Source: Chloroflexota bacterium
GTDB taxonomy: Bacteria > Chloroflexota > Anaerolineae > Anaerolineales > UBA4823
Reading direction: 5' to 3'
DNA length: 28,521 nt
Assembly (NCBI GenBank): GCA_023395675.1
Contig: JAEWYL010000073.1
Coordinates: 1 to 28,521, forward strand
Of this stretch, positions 1 to 7,926 are shown piece after piece (position 1 is the stretch's first letter; every line of letters starts with the position of its first letter). Under the pieces are notes generated by a model. That model was not told the origin of the DNA, did not search any database, and worked only from the letters and a program-made list of their open reading frames with translations. The position numbers and the translations under genes are program-made.

Positions 1-1052
1 CGGCGGGCGGGATCGGCGCGCAGCTCGGACACGGCCTCGGCCCAGGCCTCGGGAGAGCCGGGGGGCAGCAGCACGGCGTTGCCGGGGTGCAGCACCTCGC
101 GCAGCACGGGCAGGTCGCTGGAGAGGATGGCGCGCCCGCAGGCCAGGTATTCGAAGACCTTCATCGGGCTGAGGAAGCGGGAGATATCGCCGCCGGAGGA
201 GGCCTGCACCCGGCGCTCGTAGGGCATGAGCAGCAGGTCGCAGGCGGCCTGGTAGCGCGGCAGCTCGGCGTTGGGCACGAAACCGGCGAGCAGCAGGTTC
301 TCCAGGCCCTGGGCGGCGGCCGAGAGGCGCAGCTTCTCCACCCCCGCCGGCTCCCCGCCCACCAGCAGGAAAGTCACGCCCGGGAGGCGGCGGGCCAGCT
401 CCAGCAGCAGCCCGCTGCCGCGCCCGGGGTAGAGATGCCCGGTGTAGCCGGCCGTGAAGCGCTGGGGAGGCAGGCCGGGCAGGTTCAGGGCGCGGCGCGC
501 CTCGGTGGGGTCCGGCAGCCCCTCGAAGCGCTCCAGATCCACTCCGTCCGGGGCGATCTGCACCAGGGCGGGCGGGAGGCGGTAGCGGCGCCCCAGCTCC
601 TCCGCCAGGGCGCGGGTGATCAGCACCAGGCGGCGCGCCCCGCGGCCGCGCAGAAAGAGGCGGAAGAACAAAGGCCCCATGGCGCCGGAGGGCAGGTCGT
701 GCAGCTCGAAGACCACCGGCAGCCCCTGCAGGCTGGCGAAGGCCGCGGCCTGCGGCAGGCGGGTGTAGAGCAGACCGGCCCCCAGGCGGCGGGCCCAGCG
801 CACCCCGTGCAGCCCGTAATCGTAGCGGCGCAGGCGGGAAGAGGCCGGCAGAGCGGCCAGGTCGAAGGGGCGGCGCAGGCCGTAGTGCCGGGCCAGGTCG
901 GCCCAATGCAGGGCCTCCTGCCCGGGGCGGGCCGGGTAGCCCAGGCAGACCTGGCTCCCGAGGCCGGCGAGGGCCTGCGCCATCTTCATCACCTGCAGGC
1001 TGTTGGCGGTGCGGGCCGGGAGGGGGGCGGGGGCGAGCACGGCGATCTTCAT
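1..1052 (-). CDS. GT4-family glycosyltransferase, C-terminus cut by the window edge
   Basis: An open reading frame runs from an ATG at 1052 to the left edge of the window without a stop, giving about 350 residues. It starts MKIAVLAPAPLPARTANSLQ, the usual beginning of a GT-B fold glycosyltransferase, with a glycine/nucleotide-binding start and a group that often precedes the acceptor pocket. Near the visible end the segment SPMKVFEYLACGRAILSSD is the GT4 donor-site motif (FEYLACG), followed by LREVL. Such enzymes move a sugar from a nucleotide-activated donor to a growing glycan on the cytoplasmic side of the membrane. Its ATG overlaps the stop of the next gene upstream (1049-1051) as ATGA, indicating translational coupling. 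The donor sugar and linkage cannot be read from sequence. Family assignment is secure; the last residues lie outside the window. Confidence 0.9.
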   Translation of the reverse strand, partial: MKIAVLAPAPLPARTANSLQVMKMAQALAGLGSQVCLGYPARPGQEALHWADLARHYGLRRPFDLAALPASSRLRRYDYGLHGVRWARRLGAGLLYTRLPQAAAFASLQGLPVVFELHDLPSGAMGPLFFRLFLRGRGARRLVLITRALAEELGRRYRLPPALVQIAPDGVDLERFEGLPDPTEARRALNLPGLPPQRFTAGYTGHLYPGRGSGLLLELARRLPGVTFLLVGGEPAGVEKLRLSAAAQGLENLLLAGFVPNAELPRYQAACDLLLMPYERRVQASSGGDISRFLSPMKVFEYLACGRAILSSDLPVLREVLHPGNAVLLPPGSPEAWAEAVSELRADPAR

Positions 1053-2197
1053 CCGTCCAGCAGCTCCCGGTAGGCCTCCACCTGCTCGCAGGCCGTGCGC
1101 TCCCAGGTGAGGGTCTCGGCGCGCCGGCGGTTGGCGCTTCCCATGCGCCGGTTCAATTCGGGGTCGGTCAGCAGGCGCAGCGCCGCCCGGCCGGCGGCCT
1201 CTGCGTCCCCTTCGGGGACCAGGAACCCCGTCTCGCCGTCCGCCACCGCGTCCGCCGTCCCGCCGCTGTTCGCCGCTACCACCGGCAGGTGGTAGGCCCC
1301 GGCCTCCAGGTACACCAGGCCGAAACCCTCGAAGCGCAGCCCCACCTGCTGCGGGGTGAGGATAAAGAGGCTGGCCTCCCGGTAGCAGCGGCTGAGCTCC
1401 TCTCCGGGGATGGGGCCGAGAAATTCCACGTTGCGCAGGCCGCGCGCGCGCACGATGGCCTGCAGGCGGTCGAAATACGGTCCCGGGGTGTAGCGCCCGG
1501 CGATCCAGTAGCGGGCCTCGGGCAGCTCGGCCTGCACGCGGGCGAAGGCCTCCAGGCTGATGTGATGGCCCTTGCGCGCTTTGACCTCCCCCACCGAGAG
1601 CAGGGTGGGGACCTGCGGCAGGGGGCGCTCCCCCGCCAGGGGCGGCACGCTGAGGTAAAAATTGTTGCCGTTGAGCACCGGGCGCAGGCGGGCTCGCTGC
1701 AGGGCGGGCCCGAAATATGCCTGCATCAGGCGGGCGGTGCCGTGCGACACCGGGCAAACCAGGGCCGTGCGGCGCAGCACCCAGGCGTAGAGCGCCCGGT
1801 CCAGCCGGCGCGCGTGCCAGATCACCCCGTAGGTGCCGTGGGCGGTAAGGGCGTGCGGGCGCCCCAGGCGGCGGGCCAGCCACAGGCCCACCAGCCCGGT
1901 GGGGTAGGCCTCCAGGGAGTGCACCAGGTCCACCGCGGGCCAACTGCCCCGGCGTACGGCGGACCAGGCGGCGGACAGGCGCGCCAGGCCCTCCCGGCTG
2001 CCGAGAGAGGCCCCCTGGGTGGCGGGCAGGGGGTAGAGCGGCAGCCCGGGGAAGAGCTGCGCGGCCTCCGCCTGCTCCTCCTGAGCCACGAAGAGCAGGG
2101 GCTCGACCTGAGAGCGCAGGGCGCCCAGGAAATCGCGGGCGTGGCTGCGCCAGCCGGAAGGCTTTATCAGGGAAGCGATTACGTAAGCGACTCTCAT
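1049..2197 (-). CDS. GT4-family glycosyltransferase
   Basis: The 382-residue protein begins MRVAYVIASLIKPSGW and has a two-lobed GT-B layout. The N-terminal lobe includes LTAHGTYGVIWHA around residue 120. The C-terminal lobe has the lead-in LLSVGEVKARKGHH near 200 and the donor-binding stretch FEGFGLVYLEAGAYHLPVVA near 290, followed by SGGTADAV and GETGFLVPEGD. These are standard features of retaining GT4 enzymes that use NDP-sugars. No membrane segment or signal peptide is visible, so it should work at the inner face of the membrane. It sits 19 bases after the flippase gene and overlaps the next glycosyltransferase by 4 bases, so it belongs to one operon building and exporting a surface polysaccharide or lipid-linked oligosaccharide. 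Exact donor and acceptor are unknown. Confidence 0.92.
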   Translation of the reverse strand: MRVAYVIASLIKPSGWRSHARDFLGALRSQVEPLLFVAQEEQAEAAQLFPGLPLYPLPATQGASLGSREGLARLSAAWSAVRRGSWPAVDLVHSLEAYPTGLVGLWLARRLGRPHALTAHGTYGVIWHARRLDRALYAWVLRRTALVCPVSHGTARLMQAYFGPALQRARLRPVLNGNNFYLSVPPLAGERPLPQVPTLLSVGEVKARKGHHISLEAFARVQAELPEARYWIAGRYTPGPYFDRLQAIVRARGLRNVEFLGPIPGEELSRCYREASLFILTPQQVGLRFEGFGLVYLEAGAYHLPVVAANSGGTADAVADGETGFLVPEGDAEAAGRAALRLLTDPELNRRMGSANRRRAETLTWERTACEQVEAYRELLDG

Positions 2198-2216
2198 GCT
2201 CGTCTGGGCCGGGCGG

Positions 2217-3602
2217 CTAGCGCGGCTCCCCGGCCGAAAGGGGCGCTCCGGGCAGCACCTCCCGGCGGGCCAGCTCGGCGCGGAACTTGAGCACCGAGAC
2301 CGACACGCCCAGAATATAGGACCCGGAAAGCAGGGCGGCGCCCGCCAGGTAGCCGAAGCGCGGCGCCAGCAGCAGCAGGCCGGCGATCTTCAGGACCGCC
2401 AGCACCAGGTTTACCCGGGTGGGGAAATCGGGCAGGCCGATGGCCAGCAGGGCGGCGCGCTGCCAGTAGAAGGTGTTGGACACCAGGAAGCCTAACAGCA
2501 GGATGACCAGCCCCGGGTAGGCGGGCAGGAACTCCTCCCCGTAGCCGTAGCGGATCAGGGGATAACCCAGGAGCAGCAGGCCCAGCGAGGCGAGCAGGGT
2601 GTAGCCGCCCGCCAGCAGGGAGCCCTGCCGCAGGAGCTGGCGCACCTCGCCCCAGCCGCCGTGCGCCGCCTGGCGCGAGAGCTCGGGATAGGTGGCCTGG
2701 GGCAGGGGGCTGATGGGGAGCTGCACCGGGTTGACCAGGGCCAGGGCGGTGCGGTAGTAGCCGGTCTGCACGCTGCCGGTGAAGTAGGAGATCCACAGCA
2801 GCTCGCTGTCTTTGGTGATCAGGCTGAGGGAGGCGCTCAGGTTGGTGCTGAAGGCGAAGCGGGCCAGCTCGCGCGCCTGGGGGCGCAGCAGGCCCAGCGG
2901 GGCGCGCCACCAGCCCGGCCCCCAGCGCCGCCGCGCCTCCAGCAGGGCCGCGGCGGTCAGGCTGACGGCCCCCAGGGTCTTGCCCCCCAGGTAGGCCAGC
3001 AGCACCCCCAGCAGGCCGCCCCCGGCGGCATAGACCAGGGCGGTGATGCCCAGGGTGAGGGCGCTTTGCAGCACGGTGAGCACCGCCATGCGCCGGAAGC
3101 GGTCGTAGATCTGCAGCAGGCCCGTGGCGCTCTCGGAGATCAGGTTCGCCAGCACGATCAGCCCGTAGACGGCGAACCAGCTGGAGACCGCCGGGTCTTT
3201 GGCGAAGTAGCGGGCCGCCAGGGGCGAGAGCAGCCACACCAGGGCGAAAGCCCCCAGCGAGGCCGCCAGCTCGGCCAGGGCGGAGGCCTTAAACACCGCC
3301 GCGGCCCGCCGGTCGTCGCCCGCCTCGCTGAACTGCCCCACGTACTTGATCACCAGCTCGCCCATGCGGAAGGAGAGCAGGCGGTTCACCACGCTGGTGA
3401 ACATGATGATCACCCCCAGGGTGCCGCTGCCCGCCACCCCCAGCAGCCGCGCCACCAGAATGCTCTGCACCATGGCGATCAGGGCCGAAAGCCCGGTGGC
3501 GCTGAACAGGTAGCCGCTGTTCTTGATCATGCGCCGCACCAGGGGGCTGGCAAAGAGCCGGTGGAAAGCCCGGCGCAGCAGGGGGAGGGGGGGCGGGTTC
3601 AT
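2217..3602 (-). CDS. Wzx-type oligosaccharide flippase (MATE/MVF superfamily)
   Basis: The 461-residue protein is rich in hydrophobic helices and starts with a short cytoplasmic tail, then KNSGYLFSATGLSALIAMVQ and LVARLLGVAGSGTLGVI, the typical first two helices of polysaccharide flippases. About 12-14 transmembrane segments can be seen, ending near residue 435 with a charged tail. Wzx-type proteins move undecaprenyl- or polyprenyl-linked sugars from the inner to the outer face of the cytoplasmic membrane. It lies between the nucleotide-sugar genes (20 bases downstream of the epimerase) and the glycosyltransferases, as expected in a capsule, EPS or glycoprotein-glycan locus. No polymerase (Wzy) or ligase is present inside the window. 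A lipid II or other MVF flippase is less likely given these neighbours. No clear Shine-Dalgarno sequence precedes the ATG at 3602. Confidence 0.9.
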   Translation of the reverse strand: MNPPPLPLLRRAFHRLFASPLVRRMIKNSGYLFSATGLSALIAMVQSILVARLLGVAGSGTLGVIIMFTSVVNRLLSFRMGELVIKYVGQFSEAGDDRRAAAVFKASALAELAASLGAFALVWLLSPLAARYFAKDPAVSSWFAVYGLIVLANLISESATGLLQIYDRFRRMAVLTVLQSALTLGITALVYAAGGGLLGVLLAYLGGKTLGAVSLTAAALLEARRRWGPGWWRAPLGLLRPQARELARFAFSTNLSASLSLITKDSELLWISYFTGSVQTGYYRTALALVNPVQLPISPLPQATYPELSRQAAHGGWGEVRQLLRQGSLLAGGYTLLASLGLLLLGYPLIRYGYGEEFLPAYPGLVILLLGFLVSNTFYWQRAALLAIGLPDFPTRVNLVLAVLKIAGLLLLAPRFGYLAGAALLSGSYILGVSVSVLKFRAELARREVLPGAPLSAGEPR

Positions 3603-3622
3603 CGAAAACTCGGGGCGGGAGG

Positions 3623-4603
3623 CTACCAGGTATTAATATCCCGCACCCACTCGCGCTCGCGGTTGTACCAGTCCACCAGGCGCTGCACCCCCTCGCTCAG
3701 CGAGACCTGGGGCTCCCAGCCCAGCAGGCGGCGCGCCTTGGAGACATCCGCCCAGTTGGCGAGCATATCGGCCTTGTGCGCCTCCAGGCGCTCGATCTGG
3801 GCCGGTTTGCCGATCAGGGCCTCCATCATGCGGATCAGGTCAATGATCTTGATCTGCTCGTGCCCGCCCAGGTTGATGACCTCGAAGCCGAGCGGTTTTT
3901 CGGCCAGGATGGTGCCGCGGGCGATATCGTCAATATAGGTGAAGGCGCGGCTCTGCTCGCCGTCGCCGAAGAGCTTCACCGGCTTGCCCTCGCTGATCCA
4001 CTGGGCGAAGCGGAACATGGACATATCGGGCCGGCCCCAGGGGCCGTAGACGGTGAAATAGCGCACCACGGTGACGTCAATGCCGTAGAGGTAGTGGTAA
4101 GCGTGGCACATGGCCTCGGCGCCCTTCTTGCTGGCGGCGTAAGCCTGCAGGGGCCGGTCGCTGCCAGCCTCCTCGGGGGTGGGCAGGGGCGCCCCGGCCC
4201 CGTAGATGCTGGAGGTGGAGGCCAGGACCAGCTTCGGGATGCCGAGGCGCTGGCAGAGCTCCAGCAGGTTGAGGGTGCCGGTCAGGTTGGTGTCCACGTA
4301 GACCCAGGGGTTCTCCACCGACTGGCGCACGCCGGCCCGGGCGGCCAGGTTGAACACGGCTGCGATGGGCTCCGGGCTGGCCTCCGGGATCTTCTCCAGG
4401 ATCGCGCGGCTGGAGATATCCAGCTCGCAGAAGGTGAAGCCGGGCCGGGCCTGCAGGCGCTGCAGGCGGCGCTCTTTCATGCGCCGGTCGTAAGCGTCGT
4501 TCATATTGTCCACGCCGAGCACGGTGTGGCCCTCGTCCACCAACAGTTCAGCCACGCGGGCGGCGATAAAGCCGGCCGCGCCGGTTACCAGGTAATGCGA
4601 CAT
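3623..4603 (-). CDS. NAD-dependent NDP-sugar epimerase, UDP-glucuronate 4-epimerase-like
   Basis: The 326-residue extended SDR enzyme starts MSHYLVTGAAGFIAARV; G8, G11 and F12-I13 form the GxxGFI dinucleotide-binding turn. The catalytic Ser/Thr region is LASTSSIYGAG and the catalytic Tyr-Lys pair is in YAASKKGAE. The stretch RYFTVYGPWGRPDMS is characteristic of UDP-glucuronate/UDP-GlcNAcA 4-epimerases; plain GalE enzymes usually have a different sequence here. The reaction inverts C4 of a UDP-sugar through a keto intermediate with tightly bound NAD. It lies 9 bases downstream of a UDP-sugar 6-dehydrogenase gene, so the two probably act in series to make a uronic-acid donor for the glycosyltransferases. 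An AGAGGTGCAGG stretch directly precedes the ATG. Substrate choice between GlcA and GlcNAcA forms is an inference. Confidence 0.9.
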   Translation of the reverse strand: MSHYLVTGAAGFIAARVAELLVDEGHTVLGVDNMNDAYDRRMKERRLQRLQARPGFTFCELDISSRAILEKIPEASPEPIAAVFNLAARAGVRQSVENPWVYVDTNLTGTLNLLELCQRLGIPKLVLASTSSIYGAGAPLPTPEEAGSDRPLQAYAASKKGAEAMCHAYHYLYGIDVTVVRYFTVYGPWGRPDMSMFRFAQWISEGKPVKLFGDGEQSRAFTYIDDIARGTILAEKPLGFEVINLGGHEQIKIIDLIRMMEALIGKPAQIERLEAHKADMLANWADVSKARRLLGWEPQVSLSEGVQRLVDWYNREREWVRDINTW

Positions 4604-4612
4604 CCTGCACCT

Positions 4613-5935
4613 CTACAGCTTGACCACTTTCGGGTGGTTCTTCTGCACCGCGCTGGTGGCGTTGCGGGTATCGACCACCAGAGAGGCGGCCTCCAGAATG
4701 GCGGCGTAGTCGTACTGGCTGTGGTCGGTGATGACCACCACGCAGTCGGCGGCGCGCACCGCCTCCATCAGGTCCGGGACGCACACCATCTCGGGCCCGT
4801 CTCCTTCGTGGCCCCGGTGCAGGCGCGGGATGAAGGGATCGTGGTAATCCACCAGCGCTCCCTTCTGCTCCAGCAGGCCGATCACGTCCAGGGCGGGCGA
4901 CTCGCGCAGGTCGTCAATATCCGGCTTGTAAGCCGCGCCCAACACCAACACCCGGCTGCCCTTGAGGGCCTTGCCCTGCTCGTTGAGGGCGTCCTGCACC
5001 CGGCCGACCACGTAGCGCGGCATGCCGGTGTTGATCTCGGAGGCCAGCTCGATGAAGCGGGCGGTGTAGTTCAGGGCGCGCAGCTTCCAGGACAGGTAAA
5101 GCGGGTCAATGGGGATGCAGTGCCCGCCCAGCCCGGGGCCGGGGGTGAATTTCATGAACCCGAAGGGCTTGGTAGCCGCGGCCTCGATCACCTCCCACAC
5201 GTCCACCCCCAGGCGGTTGCACATCAGCGCCATTTCGTTCACCAGGCCGATGTTGATCATGCGGAAAGTGTTCTCCAGCAGCTTGGCCATCTCGGCCACC
5301 TCGGCGGAGGAGACCGGGACCACGTGCTGCAGGGCCTGCTGGTACCAGGTGGCGGCCACTTCGCTGCAGGCGAGGGTGATCCCGCCCACCACCTTGGGGG
5401 TGTTGAGGGTGGTCCAGTCCTTGCGGCCCGGGTCCACCCGCTCGGGGGAGAAAGCCAGGAAGAAGTCCTCGCCGATGCTCAGGCCGCGCTCGTCGGCCAG
5501 GCGGGGGAGCAGGATCTCGCGCGTGGTGCCGGGATACGTGGTGGACTCCAGCACCACCACCATGCCCGGGTGCACGTACTTCACCAGCTCGTCGGTCGCC
5601 GCCATGATAAAGGAAAGATCGGGGTCGCCGGTCTTTCGCAGCGGGGTGGGTACGCAGATGCTGACCGCGTCGGCCTCCTGCAGGGCGGAAAAATCGGTCG
5701 TGGCGTCCAGCCGCCCGGCAGCCACCAGGCGCGCCACCTGGGCGGTGGATACGTCCTGGATATGGCTTTCGCCCCGGCAGATGCCCTGCACCTTGCTCTC
5801 ATCCGGGTCAATCCCGACCACGCGGAAACCGGCCTCAGCGAACACGGTTGCCAGGGGCAGGCCCACATACCCCAGGCCGAGGACGGCCACCCGGGCCGAG
5901 CGATCTTGCAAACGTTTCTTCAGTTGTTCCTGCAT
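4613..5935 (-). CDS. UDP-sugar 6-dehydrogenase (WbpA/UDP-GlcNAc dehydrogenase-like)
   Basis: The 440-residue protein has the N-terminal Rossmann motif VLGLGYVGLPLA near residue 20, the ESTTYPGTT and FSPERVDPG segments typical of the WbpA/WecC branch, and the catalytic cysteine C273 in GPGLGGHCIPIDP. The C-terminal domain contains VLVLGAAYKPDIDDLRESP, the UDP-binding region. It catalyses the NAD-dependent two-step oxidation of a UDP-hexose at C6 to the uronic acid. The ESTTYPGTT/PERVDPG pattern favours UDP-N-acetyl sugars over UDP-glucose, but this is by family resemblance only. A Shine-Dalgarno-like AGGTGA lies 4 bases before the ATG at 5935. It is first in the glycan block and is separated from rimI by 93 bases containing only a weak 5-bp dyad (5960-5975), so it may also have its own promoter. 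Confidence 0.93.
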   Translation of the reverse strand: MQEQLKKRLQDRSARVAVLGLGYVGLPLATVFAEAGFRVVGIDPDESKVQGICRGESHIQDVSTAQVARLVAAGRLDATTDFSALQEADAVSICVPTPLRKTGDPDLSFIMAATDELVKYVHPGMVVVLESTTYPGTTREILLPRLADERGLSIGEDFFLAFSPERVDPGRKDWTTLNTPKVVGGITLACSEVAATWYQQALQHVVPVSSAEVAEMAKLLENTFRMINIGLVNEMALMCNRLGVDVWEVIEAAATKPFGFMKFTPGPGLGGHCIPIDPLYLSWKLRALNYTARFIELASEINTGMPRYVVGRVQDALNEQGKALKGSRVLVLGAAYKPDIDDLRESPALDVIGLLEQKGALVDYHDPFIPRLHRGHEGDGPEMVCVPDLMEAVRAADCVVVITDHSQYDYAAILEAASLVVDTRNATSAVQKNHPKVVKL

Positions 5936-6028
5936 CTCGTCACCTATTTTGAACTGTAGGGTTCCAACCAGAACCTGGATGGGGTAGGGGTTGTGCGGTC
6001 CAGCGGAGCCGCGCAGCTCCTGAAGGTC

Positions 6029-6571
6029 TTAATTTTCGGGCAGGTCCTTCGCCTCTCTCATCCAACGGCGGCCGTCCAGCCACTCCCGGTAAGCCCGGTC
6101 CAGCGGCTCCACCGTCATGATCAAGGCGTCTTCATTATTATCGCGATAATAACGCGGCCGGCGGCCCACCACCTGAAACTGAAAGCGCCGGTAGAGGGCC
6201 TGGGCGGGCTGGTTGCCGGCGCGCACCTCCAGGGTGGCGGTGCGGGCGCGGCGGCGAACGGCCTCCTGCAGGCAGATGGCGATCAGCTCCCCGCCCACGT
6301 CCAGGCCGCGGTAATCGGGGTGCACGGCGATGGTGGCGATATGGGCCTCGTCCAGGATCAGCCAGGTCACGATCACGCCGATCACCTGCGGCGTCCCGTC
6401 CAGCTGCACGGCTTCGGCCACGAAGAGCAGCGAGAGCGGGTTGTCCACCAGCTCGTAGCGGAAGGCGGATTTCGGCCAGGGCAGGCTGAACGAGAGCTGG
6501 TCAATGGCGCTCACCTGGTCCAGGTCTTCCAGCCGCATCGGGCGGATCAGGATTTCCGGGCGGACAGACAT
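6029..6571 (-). CDS. rimI: Ribosomal protein S18-alanine N-acetyltransferase-like GNAT
   Basis: The 180-residue GNAT protein starts MSVRPEILIRPMRLEDLDQV. I chose the ATG at 6571 because it directly abuts the tsaB stop codon (6573-6575) and matches the family start; a longer frame extends upstream inside tsaB without support. Motif A reads IATIAVHPDYRGLDVGGEL and motif B reads LEVRAGNQPAQALYRRFQF. RimI-type enzymes acetylate the N-terminal alanine of ribosomal protein S18, and adjacency to tsaB and tsaE is the common arrangement. Two departures from consensus are visible: the acetyl-CoA loop has Asp in RGLDVG where RGxGxG/A is usual, and the usual Gly-Phe after LYxxx is replaced by Gln-Phe. 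It may therefore be a divergent RimI or another GNAT at the RimI locus. Confidence 0.85.
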   Translation of the reverse strand: MSVRPEILIRPMRLEDLDQVSAIDQLSFSLPWPKSAFRYELVDNPLSLLFVAEAVQLDGTPQVIGVIVTWLILDEAHIATIAVHPDYRGLDVGGELIAICLQEAVRRRARTATLEVRAGNQPAQALYRRFQFQVVGRRPRYYRDNNEDALIMTVEPLDRAYREWLDGRRWMREAKDLPEN

Positions 6572-6572
6572 G

Positions 6573-7241
6573 CTACCCCGGGATGGGATCATGGTGGTGC
6601 AGGTAGATCGGCGCCAGGGTCTCCGGGGCATCCACCTGTCCGGACTGCAGGCGCTGCCAGCCGATTTCGGCCAGGAAACCGGGCCTGCGGGCGCACTGGG
6701 CCGGAGAGGCCAGGCGCACATTCTTGCGCTTGCGGGCCAGCAGGCGCCGCTCTTCCTCGTCCAGCTCCCCGCAGACCAGGGTGACGCGGGAGATCGCCGC
6801 GTTCAGCTCGGCGGCGGTGAGCACCTCCAGCCGGCCGCCCGGCTGCCAGCCACCGGCGGAGGGGAAATACCAGCCCACCGCCAGGCGGCCGCGCCCGGCG
6901 CGCAGGACGGCCGCCAGGGGCAGGTCCTGCACGGGCTGGGCCGCGGCCAGGAAATCCAGGCTGGGCACCCCCACCAGGGGCAGGCGCTGGGTCAGCGCCA
7001 GGCCCTTGGCCAGGGCCAGGCCGATGCGCAGGCCCGTGAACGAGCCCGGCCCCAGAGCCACCGCCAGGCCCTGCAGGCCGGCGGCGTTAATCCCGGCGCG
7101 CGCCAGCATCTCCGCCACCGCGGGAGCCAGCTCGACCGTGTGGTAATCCCGGCTGGTCCAGAGCGACTCGCTGACCACCTGCACGCCGTCGTACAGGGCG
7201 ATGCCGACCATACGGGTAGAAGTATCAATTGCCAGGAGCAT
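6573..7241 (-). CDS. tsaB: tRNA t6A biosynthesis protein TsaB
   Basis: The 222-residue protein starts MLLAIDTSTRMVGIALYDG, the ASKHA-fold opening conserved in TsaB/YeaZ. The ATG at 7241 is preferred over an upstream in-frame start at 7412 that would lie inside tsaE. Further family marks are ALGPGSFTGLRIGLALAKGLAL near residue 70 and VGVPSLDFLAAA following it. TsaB is the inactive partner that dimerises with TsaD and helps transfer the threonylcarbamoyl group to A37 of ANN-decoding tRNAs in the cytoplasm. The gene begins 11 bases after the tsaE stop and ends next to rimI, so the three form a tight operon. tsaD is not in the window. Confidence 0.93.
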   Translation of the reverse strand: MLLAIDTSTRMVGIALYDGVQVVSESLWTSRDYHTVELAPAVAEMLARAGINAAGLQGLAVALGPGSFTGLRIGLALAKGLALTQRLPLVGVPSLDFLAAAQPVQDLPLAAVLRAGRGRLAVGWYFPSAGGWQPGGRLEVLTAAELNAAISRVTLVCGELDEEERRLLARKRKNVRLASPAQCARRPGFLAEIGWQRLQSGQVDAPETLAPIYLHHHDPIPG

Positions 7242-7252
7242 GGCGCGCCGCC

Positions 7253-7762
7253 TTAAGACACCCCGAAGACCTGCCGGCGCAGGGAGGCCAGCATGGCTTC
7301 GTAGCGCGGGCCGTGGGCGGAAAAGACCAGGTCGCGCTGGTTCTCCTCGATCCAGCGCAGCCGCACCCGCAGCATTTCGGGTGGGAGGACCTGCTCGATA
7401 CGCTCGGCCCATTCGATCACCAGCGGGCCCTGGTCCAGCAGGGCCTCCAGGTCCAGGTCCGCGGCCTCCGACGCCCCGCTCAGGCGGTAGGCGTCCAGGT
7501 GAAAGAGCTTCTGCTCCACCCGGCCCGCCCCGCGCCGCCGGTAGACGTTCACCAGCACGAAGGTGGGGCTGGTGACCGGGTCGAGCGAGCCCCAGCCGGA
7601 AGCCACCCCCTGTACAAAGGTGGTCTTGCCGGAGCCCAGGTCGCCTACCAGGCAGACCAGGTCGCCCGGGTGCAGCAGCGCGCCCAGGCGCATGCCCAGG
7701 CGGCGGGTCTGCTCCACACCCCGGCTGATGAATTCCATCGAATGGACGTCGAGGATGGGCAT
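7253..7762 (-). CDS. tsaE: tRNA t6A biosynthesis ATPase TsaE
   Basis: The 169-residue protein carries the Walker A motif GDLGSGKTT at residues 40-48, the TSPTFVLVNVY switch region, FHLDAYRL and the VIEWAERI segment, all diagnostic of TsaE/YjeE. TsaE hydrolyses ATP while bound to the TsaB-TsaD complex and is needed for turnover of t6A synthesis. Length matches the family (about 150-170). It is the first gene of a minus-strand run that continues through tsaB and rimI, probably into the glycan genes. A perfect TATAAT box lies only 10 bases before the ATG, and no Shine-Dalgarno sequence is seen, which suggests an extremely short or absent leader. Confidence 0.95.
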   Translation of the reverse strand: MPILDVHSMEFISRGVEQTRRLGMRLGALLHPGDLVCLVGDLGSGKTTFVQGVASGWGSLDPVTSPTFVLVNVYRRRGAGRVEQKLFHLDAYRLSGASEAADLDLEALLDQGPLVIEWAERIEQVLPPEMLRVRLRWIEENQRDLVFSAHGPRYEAMLASLRRQVFGVS

Positions 7763-7772
7763 AGTTACCGCG

Positions 7773-7778
7773 ATTATA
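7773..7778 (-). promoter_or_regulatory. -10 box of the tsaE-tsaB-rimI promoter
   Basis: On the minus strand this reads TATAAT. It is 10 bases from the tsaE ATG, so transcription would start 2-5 bases before the start codon. A TTGCTC hexamer lies 15 bases upstream as a possible weak -35. The positions are seen directly; promoter function is inferred. Confidence 0.6.
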
Positions 7779-7926
7779 CTAGAAGCTCCAACAGAGCAAG
7801 TTGTTTATTTTTAAAGGGTGCACGCAAAGCTAGTCAAGGGGGAGTTCGTGCGGGCAGCCCGCGCACAGACTCATCCAGCCTTCAGCTGCATGCGAATGTT
7901 CAATCCCTGTTGGGGCTGCGCCAGGA

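Noticed and set aside
87..1073. Long plus-strand open frame of 328 residues opposite the first glycosyltransferase
   Set aside because: Its protein is a repetitive Gln/Gly/Ala/His-rich sequence typical of the antisense of a GC-rich gene; the minus-strand frame shows clear GT4 motifs.
3776..5959. Plus-strand open frame of 727 residues across the epimerase and dehydrogenase genes
   Set aside because: It is antisense to two well-recognised enzymes, has low-complexity composition and no domain.
7846..7866. GTGCGGG/CCCGCGCAC hairpin downstream of pcrA as a terminator
   Set aside because: The stem contains a bulge and no T-run follows on the minus strand; support is too weak to list it as a terminator.
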